Shown here one piece after another: positions 8,674 through 16,408 of a stretch of DNA of 42,891 nt. The DNA is from a virus. Within the stretch, counting starts at the first letter, position 1. The number at the start of each line of letters is the position of its first letter. Both the position numbers and the translations under genes were made by a program. The notes beneath the pieces are model-generated. The model saw only the letters and a program-made list of their open reading frames with translations. It was not told the DNA's origin and made no database searches. The DNA is taken from IMG/VR virus record IMGVR_UViG_3300029908_000054, positions 1 to 42,891 of that record, one strand, 5' to 3'.

Positions 8674-8983
8674 TAAAATATATTTTATGAGTGCTGTATT
8701 ATTAATTATAGCACTTTATACAACTTTTGTATGGCATATAGCTTCTAATCATACAGAAGCTCGTTATACAAAAAATACGATTAAACAAATGGCGATTAAT
8801 ATTAATAATCAGCAAGATATGTTAAATTTTATGAACCCTTTAGAAAATATGATTAATAATTATAATAAAAACATTAATAATAATTTTGAATCACAACAAA
8901 AAATTGTTAATTTAACAATTATAAATGATGATTTTATTCAATTAATTAACAAAGAATGGGGGATAGACAATGTTAGATTTTAA
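8666..8983 (+). CDS. Inner-membrane spanin (Rz-like)
   Basis: A 105-residue type II membrane protein: residues about 5-24 (IYFMSAVLLIIALYTTFVW) form one N-terminal transmembrane helix, and the rest is a polar, helical periplasmic domain. Its last 14 bases overlap the next gene, which encodes a lipoprotein. This arrangement is the two-component spanin pair (Rz/Rz1) that fuses inner and outer membranes at the last step of lysis. I chose the second ATG (8666), spaced from GGGAAG; 8663 is possible. The call depends on topology and the neighbour, as spanins diverge too far to recognise by sequence. Confidence 0.75.
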   Translation: MFNKIYFMSAVLLIIALYTTFVWHIASNHTEARYTKNTIKQMAININNQQDMLNFMNPLENMINNYNKNINNNFESQQKIVNLTIINDDFIQLINKEWGIDNVRF

Positions 8984-9251
8984 ATCTGCTATTACTTTGA
9001 CAATTATTATAATTATATGTTTATTATTTATAAATGGTTGTTCATCAATTCAATTTGTGGATAAACCGGTTATGCCGTATTTTTCTGCAACTTTATTACA
9101 AGAATGTAAACCAATGACATATTTAAAAAAAACTGATAATACACTGGGTAAAATTATGTTAATAACAGTTGAAAATGCTAACAAATATCATGAATGCGAA
9201 TTATTAAATCACGCTAAAAATGTAATAATATTAAAAGGTTATAAAAAATGA
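8970..9251 (+). CDS. Outer-membrane spanin lipoprotein (Rz1-like)
   Basis: A 93-residue precursor with a hydrophobic signal ([11 protein letters not shown]) and a lipobox INGC placing the lipidated Cys at position 24. The mature part begins [15 protein letters not shown], the Ser/Pro/Val-rich start typical of Rz1-type outer-membrane spanins, and has two further cysteines. It overlaps the inner-spanin gene by 14 bases and the following pentapeptide-repeat gene by 4. It would sit in the outer membrane and bind the inner spanin across the periplasm, which requires a Gram-negative host. Confidence 0.8.
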   Translation: MLDFKSAITLTIIIIICLLFINGCSSIQFVDKPVMPYFSATLLQECKPMTYLKKTDNTLGKIMLITVENANKYHECELLNHAKNVIILKGYKK

Positions 9252-9517
9252 GTAACAAAATCACACGTGAAGAACTTATGTTAGCGTATGAATGCGGACA
9301 CAAAGACTTTAATAAATTAGATTTGTCAAGATTGGATTTGTCAGAATTAAATTTAATTGAAGCTAATTTAGCTGGAGCGAATTTATCTAAAGCGAATTTA
9401 TCTGGAGCTATTTTATTTGGGGCGAATTTAGTTGGTACGGATTTAGCTGGGGCAAATTTATCTAAAGCATATTTATTTAGGACAAATTTAACTAAAACTA
9501 TTTTTTCTGGAAAGTAA
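9248..9517 (+). CDS. Pentapeptide-repeat protein (89 aa)
   Basis: A paralogue with N-terminus [18 protein letters not shown] then about 13 A(N/D)LXX units, ending TIFSGK. Its start overlaps the stop of the outer-spanin gene (ATGA). Bases 9362-9445 are identical, save one, to 10264-10347 in the next paralogue, pointing to recent duplication or gene conversion. Placed between a spanin and a nuclease gene in the same operon. Confidence 0.88.
   Translation: MSNKITREELMLAYECGHKDFNKLDLSRLDLSELNLIEANLAGANLSKANLSGAILFGANLVGTDLAGANLSKAYLFRTNLTKTIFSGK
9362..9445 (+). repeat. 84-bp near-identical repeat, copy 1
   Basis: Differs from 10264-10347 by one base (GCTGGA versus GCTGGG). It encodes part of two pentapeptide-repeat proteins. 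Direct repeats like this can recombine and delete the segment between them. Confidence 0.9.
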
Positions 9518-9523
9518 AATTAA

Positions 9524-9889
9524 ATTAAAAAAGTATATGAATATCAAGAACAAAAAGCTTTGATACAATGGGCTAATCATTATAGCAAAATTATACCTGA
9601 ATTAGATTTATTAAACGCTTCTATGAACGGGGTTAAATTAACTAATGCGTTAGCCGGTAAAAGAGCAAAAGAATTAGGCATGAAAGCTGGATATCCAGAT
9701 TTATTTTTACCAGTGGCTAAACAAAACAAACATGGGTTATTTATAGAATTAAAAACTAAAACTGGTAAATTACAAATTAATCAAAAAGAATGGTTAAATA
9801 AGTTAAATGAACAGGGGTATATGGCTATTGTTTGCTATGGCCAAGATTCAGCGCGTAAAGAAATACTTAAATATTTGGGTTATACATAA
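9524..9889 (+). CDS. VRR-NUC domain nuclease
   Basis: About 121 residues forming a stand-alone VRR-NUC (virus-type replication-repair nuclease) domain of the PD-(D/E)XK fold. Visible are the N-terminal Glu helix (YEYQEQKALIQWAN), the loop GMKAGYPDLFL (catalytic Asp), FIELKTKTGK (E-x-K), and the QKEWLNKLNEQGY helix. Phage members cut branched DNA such as Holliday junctions. The only in-frame ATG/GTG/TTG near the domain start is a TTG at 9560, which would lose the conserved YEYQEQ helix; an ATT at 9524, spaced from GGAAAG, keeps it. Start therefore uncertain. Confidence 0.8.
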   Translation: MKKVYEYQEQKALIQWANHYSKIIPELDLLNASMNGVKLTNALAGKRAKELGMKAGYPDLFLPVAKQNKHGLFIELKTKTGKLQINQKEWLNKLNEQGYMAIVCYGQDSARKEILKYLGYT

Positions 9890-9895
9890 AATAAT

Positions 9896-9925
9896 TTGAC
9901 ATAATATACCCCAGTGTATTATAAT
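9896..9925 (+). promoter_or_regulatory. Plus-strand promoter with ATACCCCAGTGTAT core
   Basis: TTGACA, an 18-bp spacer containing ATACCCCAGTGTAT, then TATAAT. The spacer core is the exact reverse complement of the one at 42121-42150, yet both boxes are kept. It drives the pentapeptide-repeat gene at 9985 and probably the outer-membrane protein. Confidence 0.88.
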
Positions 9926-9984
9926 ATTGTCAGTGTTAAATTTTATTTAACATTGTTATTTTTAATATTTAAAAAGGATAAATT

Positions 9985-10389
9985 ATAAGTAATAAAATTA
10001 CACGTGAAGAACTTATGTTAGCGTATGAATGCGGGCACAAAGACTTTCATAAATTAGATTTGTCAGGTTTGGATTTGTCAGGATTAAATTTGTCTGGAAT
10101 TGGTTTATCTGAAGCGAATTTCATTGAAACTAATTTATATGGGGCAAATTTGTATGGAACAAATTTAGCTGGGGCGCAGTTAGATGGTGTTGATTTGTCA
10201 GGATTAAATTTGTCTGAAACGTATTTATTTGAGGCAAAATTATATCACGCTAATTTAGTTAAGGCTAATTTAGCTGGGGCGAATTTATCTAAAGCGAATT
10301 TATCTGGAGCTATTTTATTTGGGGCGAATTTAGTTGGTACGGATTTATTTGAAGCTATTTTAAAAAATACCATATTTGCAACTAATTAA
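9985..10389 (+). CDS. Pentapeptide-repeat protein with an ATA in place of the start codon
   Basis: A paralogue of 134 residues if read from position 9985. The shared N-terminus is present as (ATA)[17 protein letters not shown], with AAAAAGGATAAATT at the right distance, but the expected ATG is ATA. The first true ATG is ten codons later (10015) and would drop the conserved SNKITREEL, giving 124 residues. About 20 repeats follow. Either ATA is used as a weak start, the gene is poorly expressed, or there is an error or mutation at one base. Confidence 0.8.
   Translation: MSNKITREELMLAYECGHKDFHKLDLSGLDLSGLNLSGIGLSEANFIETNLYGANLYGTNLAGAQLDGVDLSGLNLSETYLFEAKLYHANLVKANLAGANLSKANLSGAILFGANLVGTDLFEAILKNTIFATN
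10264..10347 (+). repeat. 84-bp near-identical repeat, copy 2
   Basis: Second copy of the segment at 9362-9445, one mismatch in 84 bases. Lies within the pentapeptide-repeat gene at 9985-10389. Confidence 0.9.
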
Positions 10390-10430
10390 AATTAAAACTA
10401 AAACTAAATTTAAAAAGGAATAAATAAATT

Positions 10431-10982
10431 ATGAAAAAATTATTATTAACTACTTTAATTGCTAGTGGAACATTATGTCACGGTTTAGGAGTTGATGTAG
10501 GTATTGGTACAACTGGTTATGGTTTGGGAGTTACATTACCGATTGGGACATCTGATTTTAGCGTTAAATTAGGTGCTAGTCACATTCAATTTGACACAAA
10601 TGCAATTGATAATCACAATTTAGCAGTAAAATTGTTAACAGCGGATTTATTATTAGATTATAAACTTTTTGGAGGATTATCTGTAAATGCAGGTACATAT
10701 TACATTGATGGTGATGAAAAATTTACCCATCTTACTGTTTTAAAACAAGGCCAAAGCATTACTGATAATCACACATCATTTAGCGGGTTTCAACCTTACG
10801 CTGGTTTAAGTTATAAAGCTAATTTATATAAAGGTTGGTATATTGATACTGATTTGGGGGCTACAATGTTTCAAGGTAATAATGATATGATGAAAGTTAG
10901 CAGATATGGTGTTCAAGAAGAGAATACAGTATTTTCTAGTATTTATCCTGTTATGAAAGTTAATGTAGGTTTTGAGTTTTAA
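10431..10982 (+). CDS. Secreted outer-membrane beta-barrel protein (183 aa)
   Basis: A signal peptide is clear (MKKLLLTTLIASGTLCHG, cleavage near 18-20). The mature part has alternating hydrophobic strands rich in Gly and Tyr (for example YGLGVTLPIG, LSVNAGTYYIDG, FQPYAGLSYKANL, WYIDTDLGATMF) and ends VNVGFEF, with the terminal Phe that the Bam machinery reads as an outer-membrane signal. The size fits an eight-stranded barrel. It is flanked by its own terminator. Phage-encoded barrels can block superinfection or change surface properties of the host. No specific family recognised. Confidence 0.8.
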   Translation: MKKLLLTTLIASGTLCHGLGVDVGIGTTGYGLGVTLPIGTSDFSVKLGASHIQFDTNAIDNHNLAVKLLTADLLLDYKLFGGLSVNAGTYYIDGDEKFTHLTVLKQGQSITDNHTSFSGFQPYAGLSYKANLYKGWYIDTDLGATMFQGNNDMMKVSRYGVQEENTVFSSIYPVMKVNVGFEF

Positions 10983-10994
10983 TATAAATTAAAT

Positions 10995-11019
10995 AACAGT
11001 CCGATTATTTCGGACTGTT
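10995..11019 (+). terminator. Terminator after the outer-membrane protein gene
   Basis: AACAGTCCG / CGGACTGTT, nine perfect pairs with a 7-nt loop, followed by TAATATTT. It separates the outer-membrane protein from the lysozyme gene 23 bp further on; the U-run is imperfect, so some readthrough is likely. Confidence 0.8.
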
Positions 11020-11041
11020 TAATATTTAAAAGGTAATAATA

Positions 11042-11506
11042 ATGATTGAAATATTTAAACTTGATCAAAATGGTTTTGATATGACGGCTTTTCATGAAGG
11101 GTGTAAATTAAAACCTTACCCTGATAGTAAATGTATTCCAACTATTGGAATTGGTACAACTATATATCCTAATGGAAAATTAGTATCATTAACAGATTTA
11201 GAAATAACATTGTCTCAAGCATATGAATTTTTTAATTATTATTTAGAAAAAAATATATATCCATGGTTTGAGAAAAATCTTAAATGGCAACCAACACAAA
11301 ACGAATTTAATGCGTTAATTGATTTTTTATACAATACTGGCGTTGGTAAAAAATTTAATAGCTATGTACATACAAAAGAAGCTATTATTAATGGAAACAA
11401 AGATATAATAATTGCGGGAATGTTATCAATTGATTCAATTTTATTACATAAACGTAGACAAAATGAAGTATCCATGTTTAAAAATGGTACATGGATAAAA
11501 TGGTAA
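11042..11506 (+). CDS. Endolysin, GH24 (T4-type) lysozyme
   Basis: A 154-residue muramidase that cuts the glycan strands of peptidoglycan. The E-8aa-D-5aa-T catalytic triad of the family is intact: Glu19 in FHEGCKLKPYPDS, Asp28 and Thr34 in PTIGIGTT. There is no signal or SAR segment at the N-terminus, so it needs a holin to leave the cytoplasm. AAAAGGTAATAATA precedes the ATG. It is the last plus-strand gene, facing the late operon end across a terminator, and is separated from the candidate holins, which are on the minus strand. Confidence 0.92.
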   Translation: MIEIFKLDQNGFDMTAFHEGCKLKPYPDSKCIPTIGIGTTIYPNGKLVSLTDLEITLSQAYEFFNYYLEKNIYPWFEKNLKWQPTQNEFNALIDFLYNTGVGKKFNSYVHTKEAIINGNKDIIIAGMLSIDSILLHKRRQNEVSMFKNGTWIKW

Positions 11507-11507
11507 T

Positions 11508-11535
11508 AATATAACCCTATTTATAGGGTTATATT
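11508..11535. terminator. Bidirectional terminator between convergent operons
   Basis: AATATAACCCTAT and its exact complement ATAGGGTTATATT separated by two bases (in practice a stem with TTTA loop). It lies just past the lysozyme stop and 60 bp from the last gene of the late operon, so it can end both transcripts. Confidence 0.8.
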
Positions 11536-11595
11536 AAATGAAGTAATAAAATAATAATTATAATTAACAAAAAAATGATTAATTTATAATAAAAA

Positions 11596-12528
11596 TTATC
11601 CGCCTTTTTTAGCTTCGCAAATAGCTAATTTTAATTTAATATCAGAAAGTTCAGCTCTAGTACGTTCATCATCAAGTTTAAGAACAAGGGCATTTGTTTG
11701 ATTAGTTTTTTCTACAATTAAAGTGTTTTGAGTAAGAACTAATTTTTCATTTTCGCAACAACATTCTGCCATTTTAGCCAATAGTATTGAATTATTTTTA
11801 GCCATTTCTAATTCTAAAGCACATTTATTTTGCATAGCCAATAAATCACTAGAAGCTTTATTTTGTGCCGCCAAAAGTTCTAATGATGCTTTTGTATAAG
11901 AAATTTCTTTTTGAACAGCACAAAAACCTGAAGCCATACTTGTTTGACTTTGAGCTGATAAAGTTGCATTTTGTAAAGCAACAGCAGAAGCGTTAACTGT
12001 AGCGTTGATAATGCCGTCTTTATAACCAATCGTTTGACCTAGTAAAACATTTGCAGTATTGGTTGCGTCGCGTTGAGCACTTTCTGATGCTTGATATGAA
12101 CTTTGCATTGCAAGTCTAGAAAACCCATCAGAAGTTGCACTAATAACGTTAGCTGTGTTGTCTTTGCCGTCTAATGCAACAGCAGTAAATCCATCAGTGC
12201 TAGATTTTATAATTGTACCTGTATCTACAGCATTTTGCACTAAAATATCTTTAGTTCCAGTCGATGTAGCAGTATAATTATTTTGAGCACCATTTAAACT
12301 TTGTTCAGCAAAATATCGAGCTTGATCAGAACTATCTTTATGTGTTGCAGAAATAGCACCTAATTCTTGAAACCCAAATTGTTCAACAGTATCACGGTTT
12401 TGAGCACCATTTGTGTTAGTTGTGTCCATGTTGGATAAGCCTAAACGTTCTACTTGTCCTGACGTTGCACAATCTTTTTTATTAAACATGTGGTTAGATA
12501 CATTATCACTTATTGTGTTCATGTTCAT
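11596..12528 (-). CDS. Ala/Ser/Thr/Asn-rich structural-type protein with C-terminal coiled coil (310 aa)
   Basis: The last gene of the late operon. Residues 40-200 are degenerate repeats rich in Ala, Thr, Asn and Gly (for example AVDTGTIIKSSTDGFTAVAL, DGKDNTANVISATSDGF), followed by a helical, Met/Leu/Asn-rich region and a C-terminal coiled coil (about 255-305). A CCC triplet (MAECCCENEKL) stands at about 248. Low-complexity repeats plus coiled coil suit a virion or fibre-associated protein. The gene is preceded by a structured, pseudoknot-capable leader. I cannot name a family. Confidence 0.7.
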   Translation of the reverse strand: MNMNTISDNVSNHMFNKKDCATSGQVERLGLSNMDTTNTNGAQNRDTVEQFGFQELGAISATHKDSSDQARYFAEQSLNGAQNNYTATSTGTKDILVQNAVDTGTIIKSSTDGFTAVALDGKDNTANVISATSDGFSRLAMQSSYQASESAQRDATNTANVLLGQTIGYKDGIINATVNASAVALQNATLSAQSQTSMASGFCAVQKEISYTKASLELLAAQNKASSDLLAMQNKCALELEMAKNNSILLAKMAECCCENEKLVLTQNTLIVEKTNQTNALVLKLDDERTRAELSDIKLKLAICEAKKGG

Positions 12529-12555
12529 GAATATACTTTCATAAAATATATTCTA

Positions 12556-12640
12556 GCCTTGATAGAATTGAAAACAGCCCCTCGAATGGTGTAAACGTCA
12601 GCAAGGCATAGACTTTTCGGGAATGACCCTATTTACACCA
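12556..12640 (-). promoter_or_regulatory. Pseudoknot-capable leader RNA of the 310-aa gene
   Basis: Minus strand: TGGTGTAAA (12640-12632) pairs with TTTACACCA (12595-12587). Inside it GGGTCATTCCC makes a small hairpin and GCCTTG (12607-12602) is complementary to CAAGGC (12561-12556) downstream of the outer stem. Order B-hairpin-A-B'-A' is the same as in the two attenuator leaders but no U-run follows. A' also lies in a competing hairpin (TTCTA/TAGAA). The gene starts 28 nt further on, so translational control is plausible. Confidence 0.55.
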
Positions 12641-12655
12641 ATTCAGTTTTATTAA

Positions 12656-12928
12656 TTATTTACTTTTAAACCAATTTATAATGCATTTAATTAAATAACC
12701 AACAGCTCCAGTGGCACCCAACGCAATTGCATGAGTGAATGATGGATCATTTGTTATAGAATTAATAATTTTTGCAAAAACGTTCATAAATAAATATCTG
12801 ACAAATTCATCAGTTTGGTTACCATGAAATATTTCAAAAAAACAAGTTGCAAAAACGCAAAGCCAAATTATTCTATGTATTTTATTATCCCATTGGGTTT
12901 TTATTAAATTTTTAATATCAAGCCACAT
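12656..12928 (-). CDS. Two-helix membrane protein, holin candidate (90 aa)
   Basis: A 90-residue protein with hydrophobic segments IIWLCVFATCFFEIF (about 21-35) and AIALGATGAVGYLIKCII (about 64-82) and a basic C-terminus (NWFKSK), the layout of a class II-like holin. The start at 12928 (MWLDIKN) overlaps the stop of the upstream gene and is preceded by GAGAAAG; an upstream ATG at 12952 would add eight basic residues. It sits at the end of the late operon with other membrane proteins, whereas the lysozyme and spanins are on the opposite strand. Confidence 0.6.
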   Translation of the reverse strand: MWLDIKNLIKTQWDNKIHRIIWLCVFATCFFEIFHGNQTDEFVRYLFMNVFAKIINSITNDPSFTHAIALGATGAVGYLIKCIINWFKSK

Positions 12929-13148
12929 TTTTAACTTTCTCAATAACTTCATTTAATTTTTTTTGCATTTCTTCTAATTTAAATTCAGTTTTTGTTACAA
13001 TTAATTTTATTTCTGATAATTTATCTAATATTTGTTTATCAGTTTCATCAGATCTATCGTGTCTTTTTATTAAATAACTTACTATTGCAATAAAAATTGT
13101 TATCAACAATGATAAAATTGTTCCCATTTGTAAACTTACTATTTGCAT
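12918..13148 (-). CDS. Membrane-anchored coiled-coil protein (76 aa)
   Basis: One N-terminal membrane helix (MGTILSLLITIFIAIVSYLI) followed by a charged amphipathic helix from about 30 to 75 (ILDKLSEIKLIVTKTEFKL). The layout resembles XhlA-type haemolysin/holin accessories or an inner-membrane lysis protein. AGGTGGTATA before the ATG is a good ribosome site. Overlaps the 90-aa holin candidate. A second spanin-like role is possible but no lipoprotein partner is adjacent. Confidence 0.6.
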   Translation of the reverse strand: MQIVSLQMGTILSLLITIFIAIVSYLIKRHDRSDETDKQILDKLSEIKLIVTKTEFKLEEMQKKLNEVIEKVKNVA

Positions 13149-13161
13149 TATACCACCTATT

Positions 13162-13575
13162 TTATTTTAAATTAATATTTACAGTTGGGCATAATATTTT
13201 ATTGTCACTTGTCATGCAACAAAAACGCCACATGACAGTATAATACGATAAAATATAACAATCTAATAAAAAATAAGCAAAATTTACAACAGTAAAATCT
13301 TTTATAAATAAATTTGTCATTTCAATTAAGCAATAAGCATTTGCAATAAACAAAGCAATTGATGCCCCAACAAAATAACTAGGTTTTTTGGTTGAAAACA
13401 TTAATAAAGCTATTGTAAACCCGAGATACATTATTGAATACATTGCTATAAAAAAACTTATTGGGTTTTGCAACCAATCCACGCTTGTTTGATTTGATAT
13501 AGCCAAAAACACCCACCTTAAACACCCGTACCAACTTAACATTATAAGTGTATTAATTTTTAAATATTTAACCAA
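13162..13575 (-). CDS. Four-helix membrane protein (137 aa)
   Basis: Residues about 8-26, 38-60, 68-85 and 98-118 are hydrophobic segments, so a polytopic inner-membrane protein with about four helices is expected. The start is TTG at 13575, supported by AAAGGAG six bases upstream inside the end of the preceding gene, and it overlaps that gene by 8 bases. No family recognised. Options are a holin, an antiholin or a superinfection-exclusion protein. Confidence 0.6.
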   Translation of the reverse strand: MVKYLKINTLIMLSWYGCLRWVFLAISNQTSVDWLQNPISFFIAMYSIMYLGFTIALLMFSTKKPSYFVGASIALFIANAYCLIEMTNLFIKDFTVVNFAYFLLDCYILSYYTVMWRFCCMTSDNKILCPTVNINLK

Positions 13576-13747
13576 TTTTTTCTCCTTTTGGTTGATTAAT
13601 TGAAAATTCTTTGTCTTTATTTTTATAAAATATTCCTCGTGTTAAAAATATAAATAAAGAAGCCGGAATTGTAAATATAGTAGTAAATAATACTATTATA
13701 TTTATTGTTGTTAAGTGTAATTTATTTAAAATTATACTGAAGTCCAT
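13568..13747 (-). CDS. Small membrane protein (59 aa)
   Basis: Begins MDFSIILNKLHLTTINII with one or two adjoining hydrophobic segments (IIVLFTTIFTIPASLFIFL) and a charged tail ending KGEKIG. AAAAAAGG seven bases before the ATG at 13747 selects this start over upstream codons. Lies between the long fibre gene and the four-helix membrane protein. Function unknown; a small holin or antiholin is possible. Confidence 0.55.
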   Translation of the reverse strand: MDFSIILNKLHLTTINIIVLFTTIFTIPASLFIFLTRGIFYKNKDKEFSINQPKGEKIG

Positions 13748-13760
13748 ATTATAACCTTTT

Positions 13761-16394
13761 TTAATCATATATATTTGTCGCATAAAATGTGCCAGAAAAT
13801 ACCAACGCTCCAGAAGTAATTGTACCAGTAGTTTGCGGGTTAATTTGACTAGTGTAAGAACAATTACCTTGACTTACTTGATCGTGCATTTGTGAAAAAA
13901 TACCAAAATCGGTATTAAACGGTATTCCGGTAATACTTGATGTATTTAAAATTGCGGACACAGAACCACCAGATGCTGGAACAACTTTTATAATCATATA
14001 AATTAAATGACCAACTTGAGTATATAACCCTGTAACCGTAGGAGTACCGCTATTTGTCCAACTAATTAAATCTGGGGTAAATGTACCAGTGCTTGAAGTT
14101 TCCATAGAAGTTGGTGCTACCCAAAGCGAGACGTTCCACATCAATGTAACTTCAGAATTTGGTGCTAAAGTAATAATTCCAAAATTATTTGTTGGATCTC
14201 TTTTAATCTGTAAACTATTTGTGCTTTCAAAACTATTAATAATTCTAAATTGTTGACCTGTGGTAGGTGTTGCTCCAGAAATTGTTGTGTAAAGAATTGC
14301 ACCTGTAGCTGTAACATAAAAATTTTGTGTTACAGCATCACCAAAACCTAACGTATACGATTGGTTTGTTGTGTTTAAAGTGACTAAAGATATATTGTCA
14401 TTATCTAAATGACTTATTTGCCAAGGATACGCAGCATCATCAGTTTTAGTAAGTAGGACATATTGATTTTCTGTAACATGCGCTAATAACGTTGAACCAT
14501 TGTTTATTACTAAATTTCCACCCGCTAAAACTTTTACGTAACAATACCACCCCACAAAAAAATCATCAGTATTTAACGTTAATACATTATTTATTTCACT
14601 AAAAGATATTTGAGTTTGATAATCTCCTATTTCTGCAACATAAGTTGTTGAGCCACCAGTTTGAATATTATTGTTGTTCCCCCCAAAACTTATTTGAGCA
14701 GATGTTGCACCATTTGCAAACACAATCTTTGGATAATTAGAACAATTTAAAAATAGTACATTAACATTAGTACCGTTAATTGTCATTGTTCTAGTTGAAC
14801 CGCTAAAAACTACTGTTTGATATGTTTCTGTAATGTTAATTGTTTGTTTAGCGTATCCATTTGAAAAATAATCAATATTTCCTGTAATATTCATATTTTC
14901 ATAATTATTGCCTGTTTGAATTCCTACATTTGAACTTTCTTCATTTGTATAAGTAATATCATTAAATGCTCCGTTAACAAAATAACCGCCGTAAATGTTG
15001 TCGTTATAATTATTTATTATTAAATTATTCCAATAAATATTAAAAATTGCTAACGTTGCAACAGGATTATTATTATTATCATTAATTGTTAAATTACCAG
15101 CAACGTTAGAATCACCAATACCAATTAAATTATTAGATCTTGATTCATCTATTAACAAATCACCATAACCTACTAAATCTTTAGGGTAAAGATATACCGT
15201 TGAACATATTATTCCTTTTGTCGCATCCCATGCTTTTTGAACGGTTGCAAAAGTTAAAGATTGACTACCAACTTGCGCAGAATCATCTTCCCCTTGACCT
15301 GTTACATAAGCAACATTAGAAATATTATTATAAGTAAATATATCCCATTCCCCATTTGATGTGCTATTATCTTTTAAACAACATCTAGCATAACCATTTG
15401 TATATAATTGAACTAATTGATTAGAACCATCGTTAATAATTATTGAATCTAAACCGATGTATGATATAAAATAAACTGCACCAACCGGAAGAGTTGTAGC
15501 ATCAGGTAATGTAACAACCTGTACCGGCTCACCTGTACAAGTTAAAGATTGAGGGCTAGAATTGGTTAATCTGGTTACTCCTCCAGTACTGGATATAAAA
15601 CCATGCCCTGTAAACATATTGTTAACACCACTGTTATTGTTAACATCTCTACGCATAACAGTGTTGGGTAAAGACGTACTAGATATAATTTTATCTGTAG
15701 GAACTGGATTGCCAGACCAATTACCTTGTGGTTGAGACACGTCATTTAATGTTAATGTTAATATTTCATAACCTACGGGAATTTGCGAAGAAATTAATGT
15801 GCCTGTGGAGTCTTTAATTGACACTGGATACCCAGCATCTTCTGTAATAGTAATTTGATATCCAACTGTTAAATTGTTTGTTATTACATCTGGTAATTGA
15901 ATTTCAGTAGTTGTTAAAACTCCTGCTGTTCCAGATATTCTAATTTCATTATATAAATTAGCACCAATATTTAAATTTGACAAAGGAGCCAATAAATAAA
16001 ATTTTGGAACCCCTTGCAATGGTGCATTTATCCATGTGCCTGCTGGTGTCGTAATATTGTTACAAACAACAAAAACTATTTGATTTGGAATTAAAGTTAA
16101 TAAATTACCCAATATAAAATTTTGTATAACTACATTACCAGTTGAATTATTAATTATAATAAATGAATAACCTACTGGAAGTGTTGTAGCATCAGGTAAT
16201 GTAATTGTTTCATTTAATGTACCAGTTATAATTAAACCTTGTTTACTATTAATTGTTAACGGTGTTATATCTTCGTTTGACGGAACAAAATTAAAATATT
16301 GAATTAAAGCATTAATTGTTGTATTTGTTGTATTTAATTGTGCTCCAGTTGGAATCACATATTGATTTAAATTTGCAGGAAGTAAATTTGACAT
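13761..16394 (-). CDS. Long tail fibre / receptor-binding protein (877 aa)
   Basis: The second longest structural product, Asn/Thr/Gly-rich with many short beta-strand repeats. Several copies of a block with LPDATTLPVGYSFIIINNS-type sequence (residues about 65-95, 160-195 and 290-330) suggest duplicated beta-sandwich or beta-helix modules typical of trimeric fibres. The C-terminal region (about 770-877) is different and probably holds the receptor-binding head. It starts with AAAGGATTAAAAT before the ATG and follows a second fibre gene. Adsorption to the host surface is the expected role. Confidence 0.75.
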   Translation of the reverse strand: MSNLLPANLNQYVIPTGAQLNTTNTTINALIQYFNFVPSNEDITPLTINSKQGLIITGTLNETITLPDATTLPVGYSFIIINNSTGNVVIQNFILGNLLTLIPNQIVFVVCNNITTPAGTWINAPLQGVPKFYLLAPLSNLNIGANLYNEIRISGTAGVLTTTEIQLPDVITNNLTVGYQITITEDAGYPVSIKDSTGTLISSQIPVGYEILTLTLNDVSQPQGNWSGNPVPTDKIISSTSLPNTVMRRDVNNNSGVNNMFTGHGFISSTGGVTRLTNSSPQSLTCTGEPVQVVTLPDATTLPVGAVYFISYIGLDSIIINDGSNQLVQLYTNGYARCCLKDNSTSNGEWDIFTYNNISNVAYVTGQGEDDSAQVGSQSLTFATVQKAWDATKGIICSTVYLYPKDLVGYGDLLIDESRSNNLIGIGDSNVAGNLTINDNNNNPVATLAIFNIYWNNLIINNYNDNIYGGYFVNGAFNDITYTNEESSNVGIQTGNNYENMNITGNIDYFSNGYAKQTINITETYQTVVFSGSTRTMTINGTNVNVLFLNCSNYPKIVFANGATSAQISFGGNNNNIQTGGSTTYVAEIGDYQTQISFSEINNVLTLNTDDFFVGWYCYVKVLAGGNLVINNGSTLLAHVTENQYVLLTKTDDAAYPWQISHLDNDNISLVTLNTTNQSYTLGFGDAVTQNFYVTATGAILYTTISGATPTTGQQFRIINSFESTNSLQIKRDPTNNFGIITLAPNSEVTLMWNVSLWVAPTSMETSSTGTFTPDLISWTNSGTPTVTGLYTQVGHLIYMIIKVVPASGGSVSAILNTSSITGIPFNTDFGIFSQMHDQVSQGNCSYTSQINPQTTGTITSGALVFSGTFYATNIYD

Positions 16395-16408
16395 ATTTTA
16401 ATCCTTTA

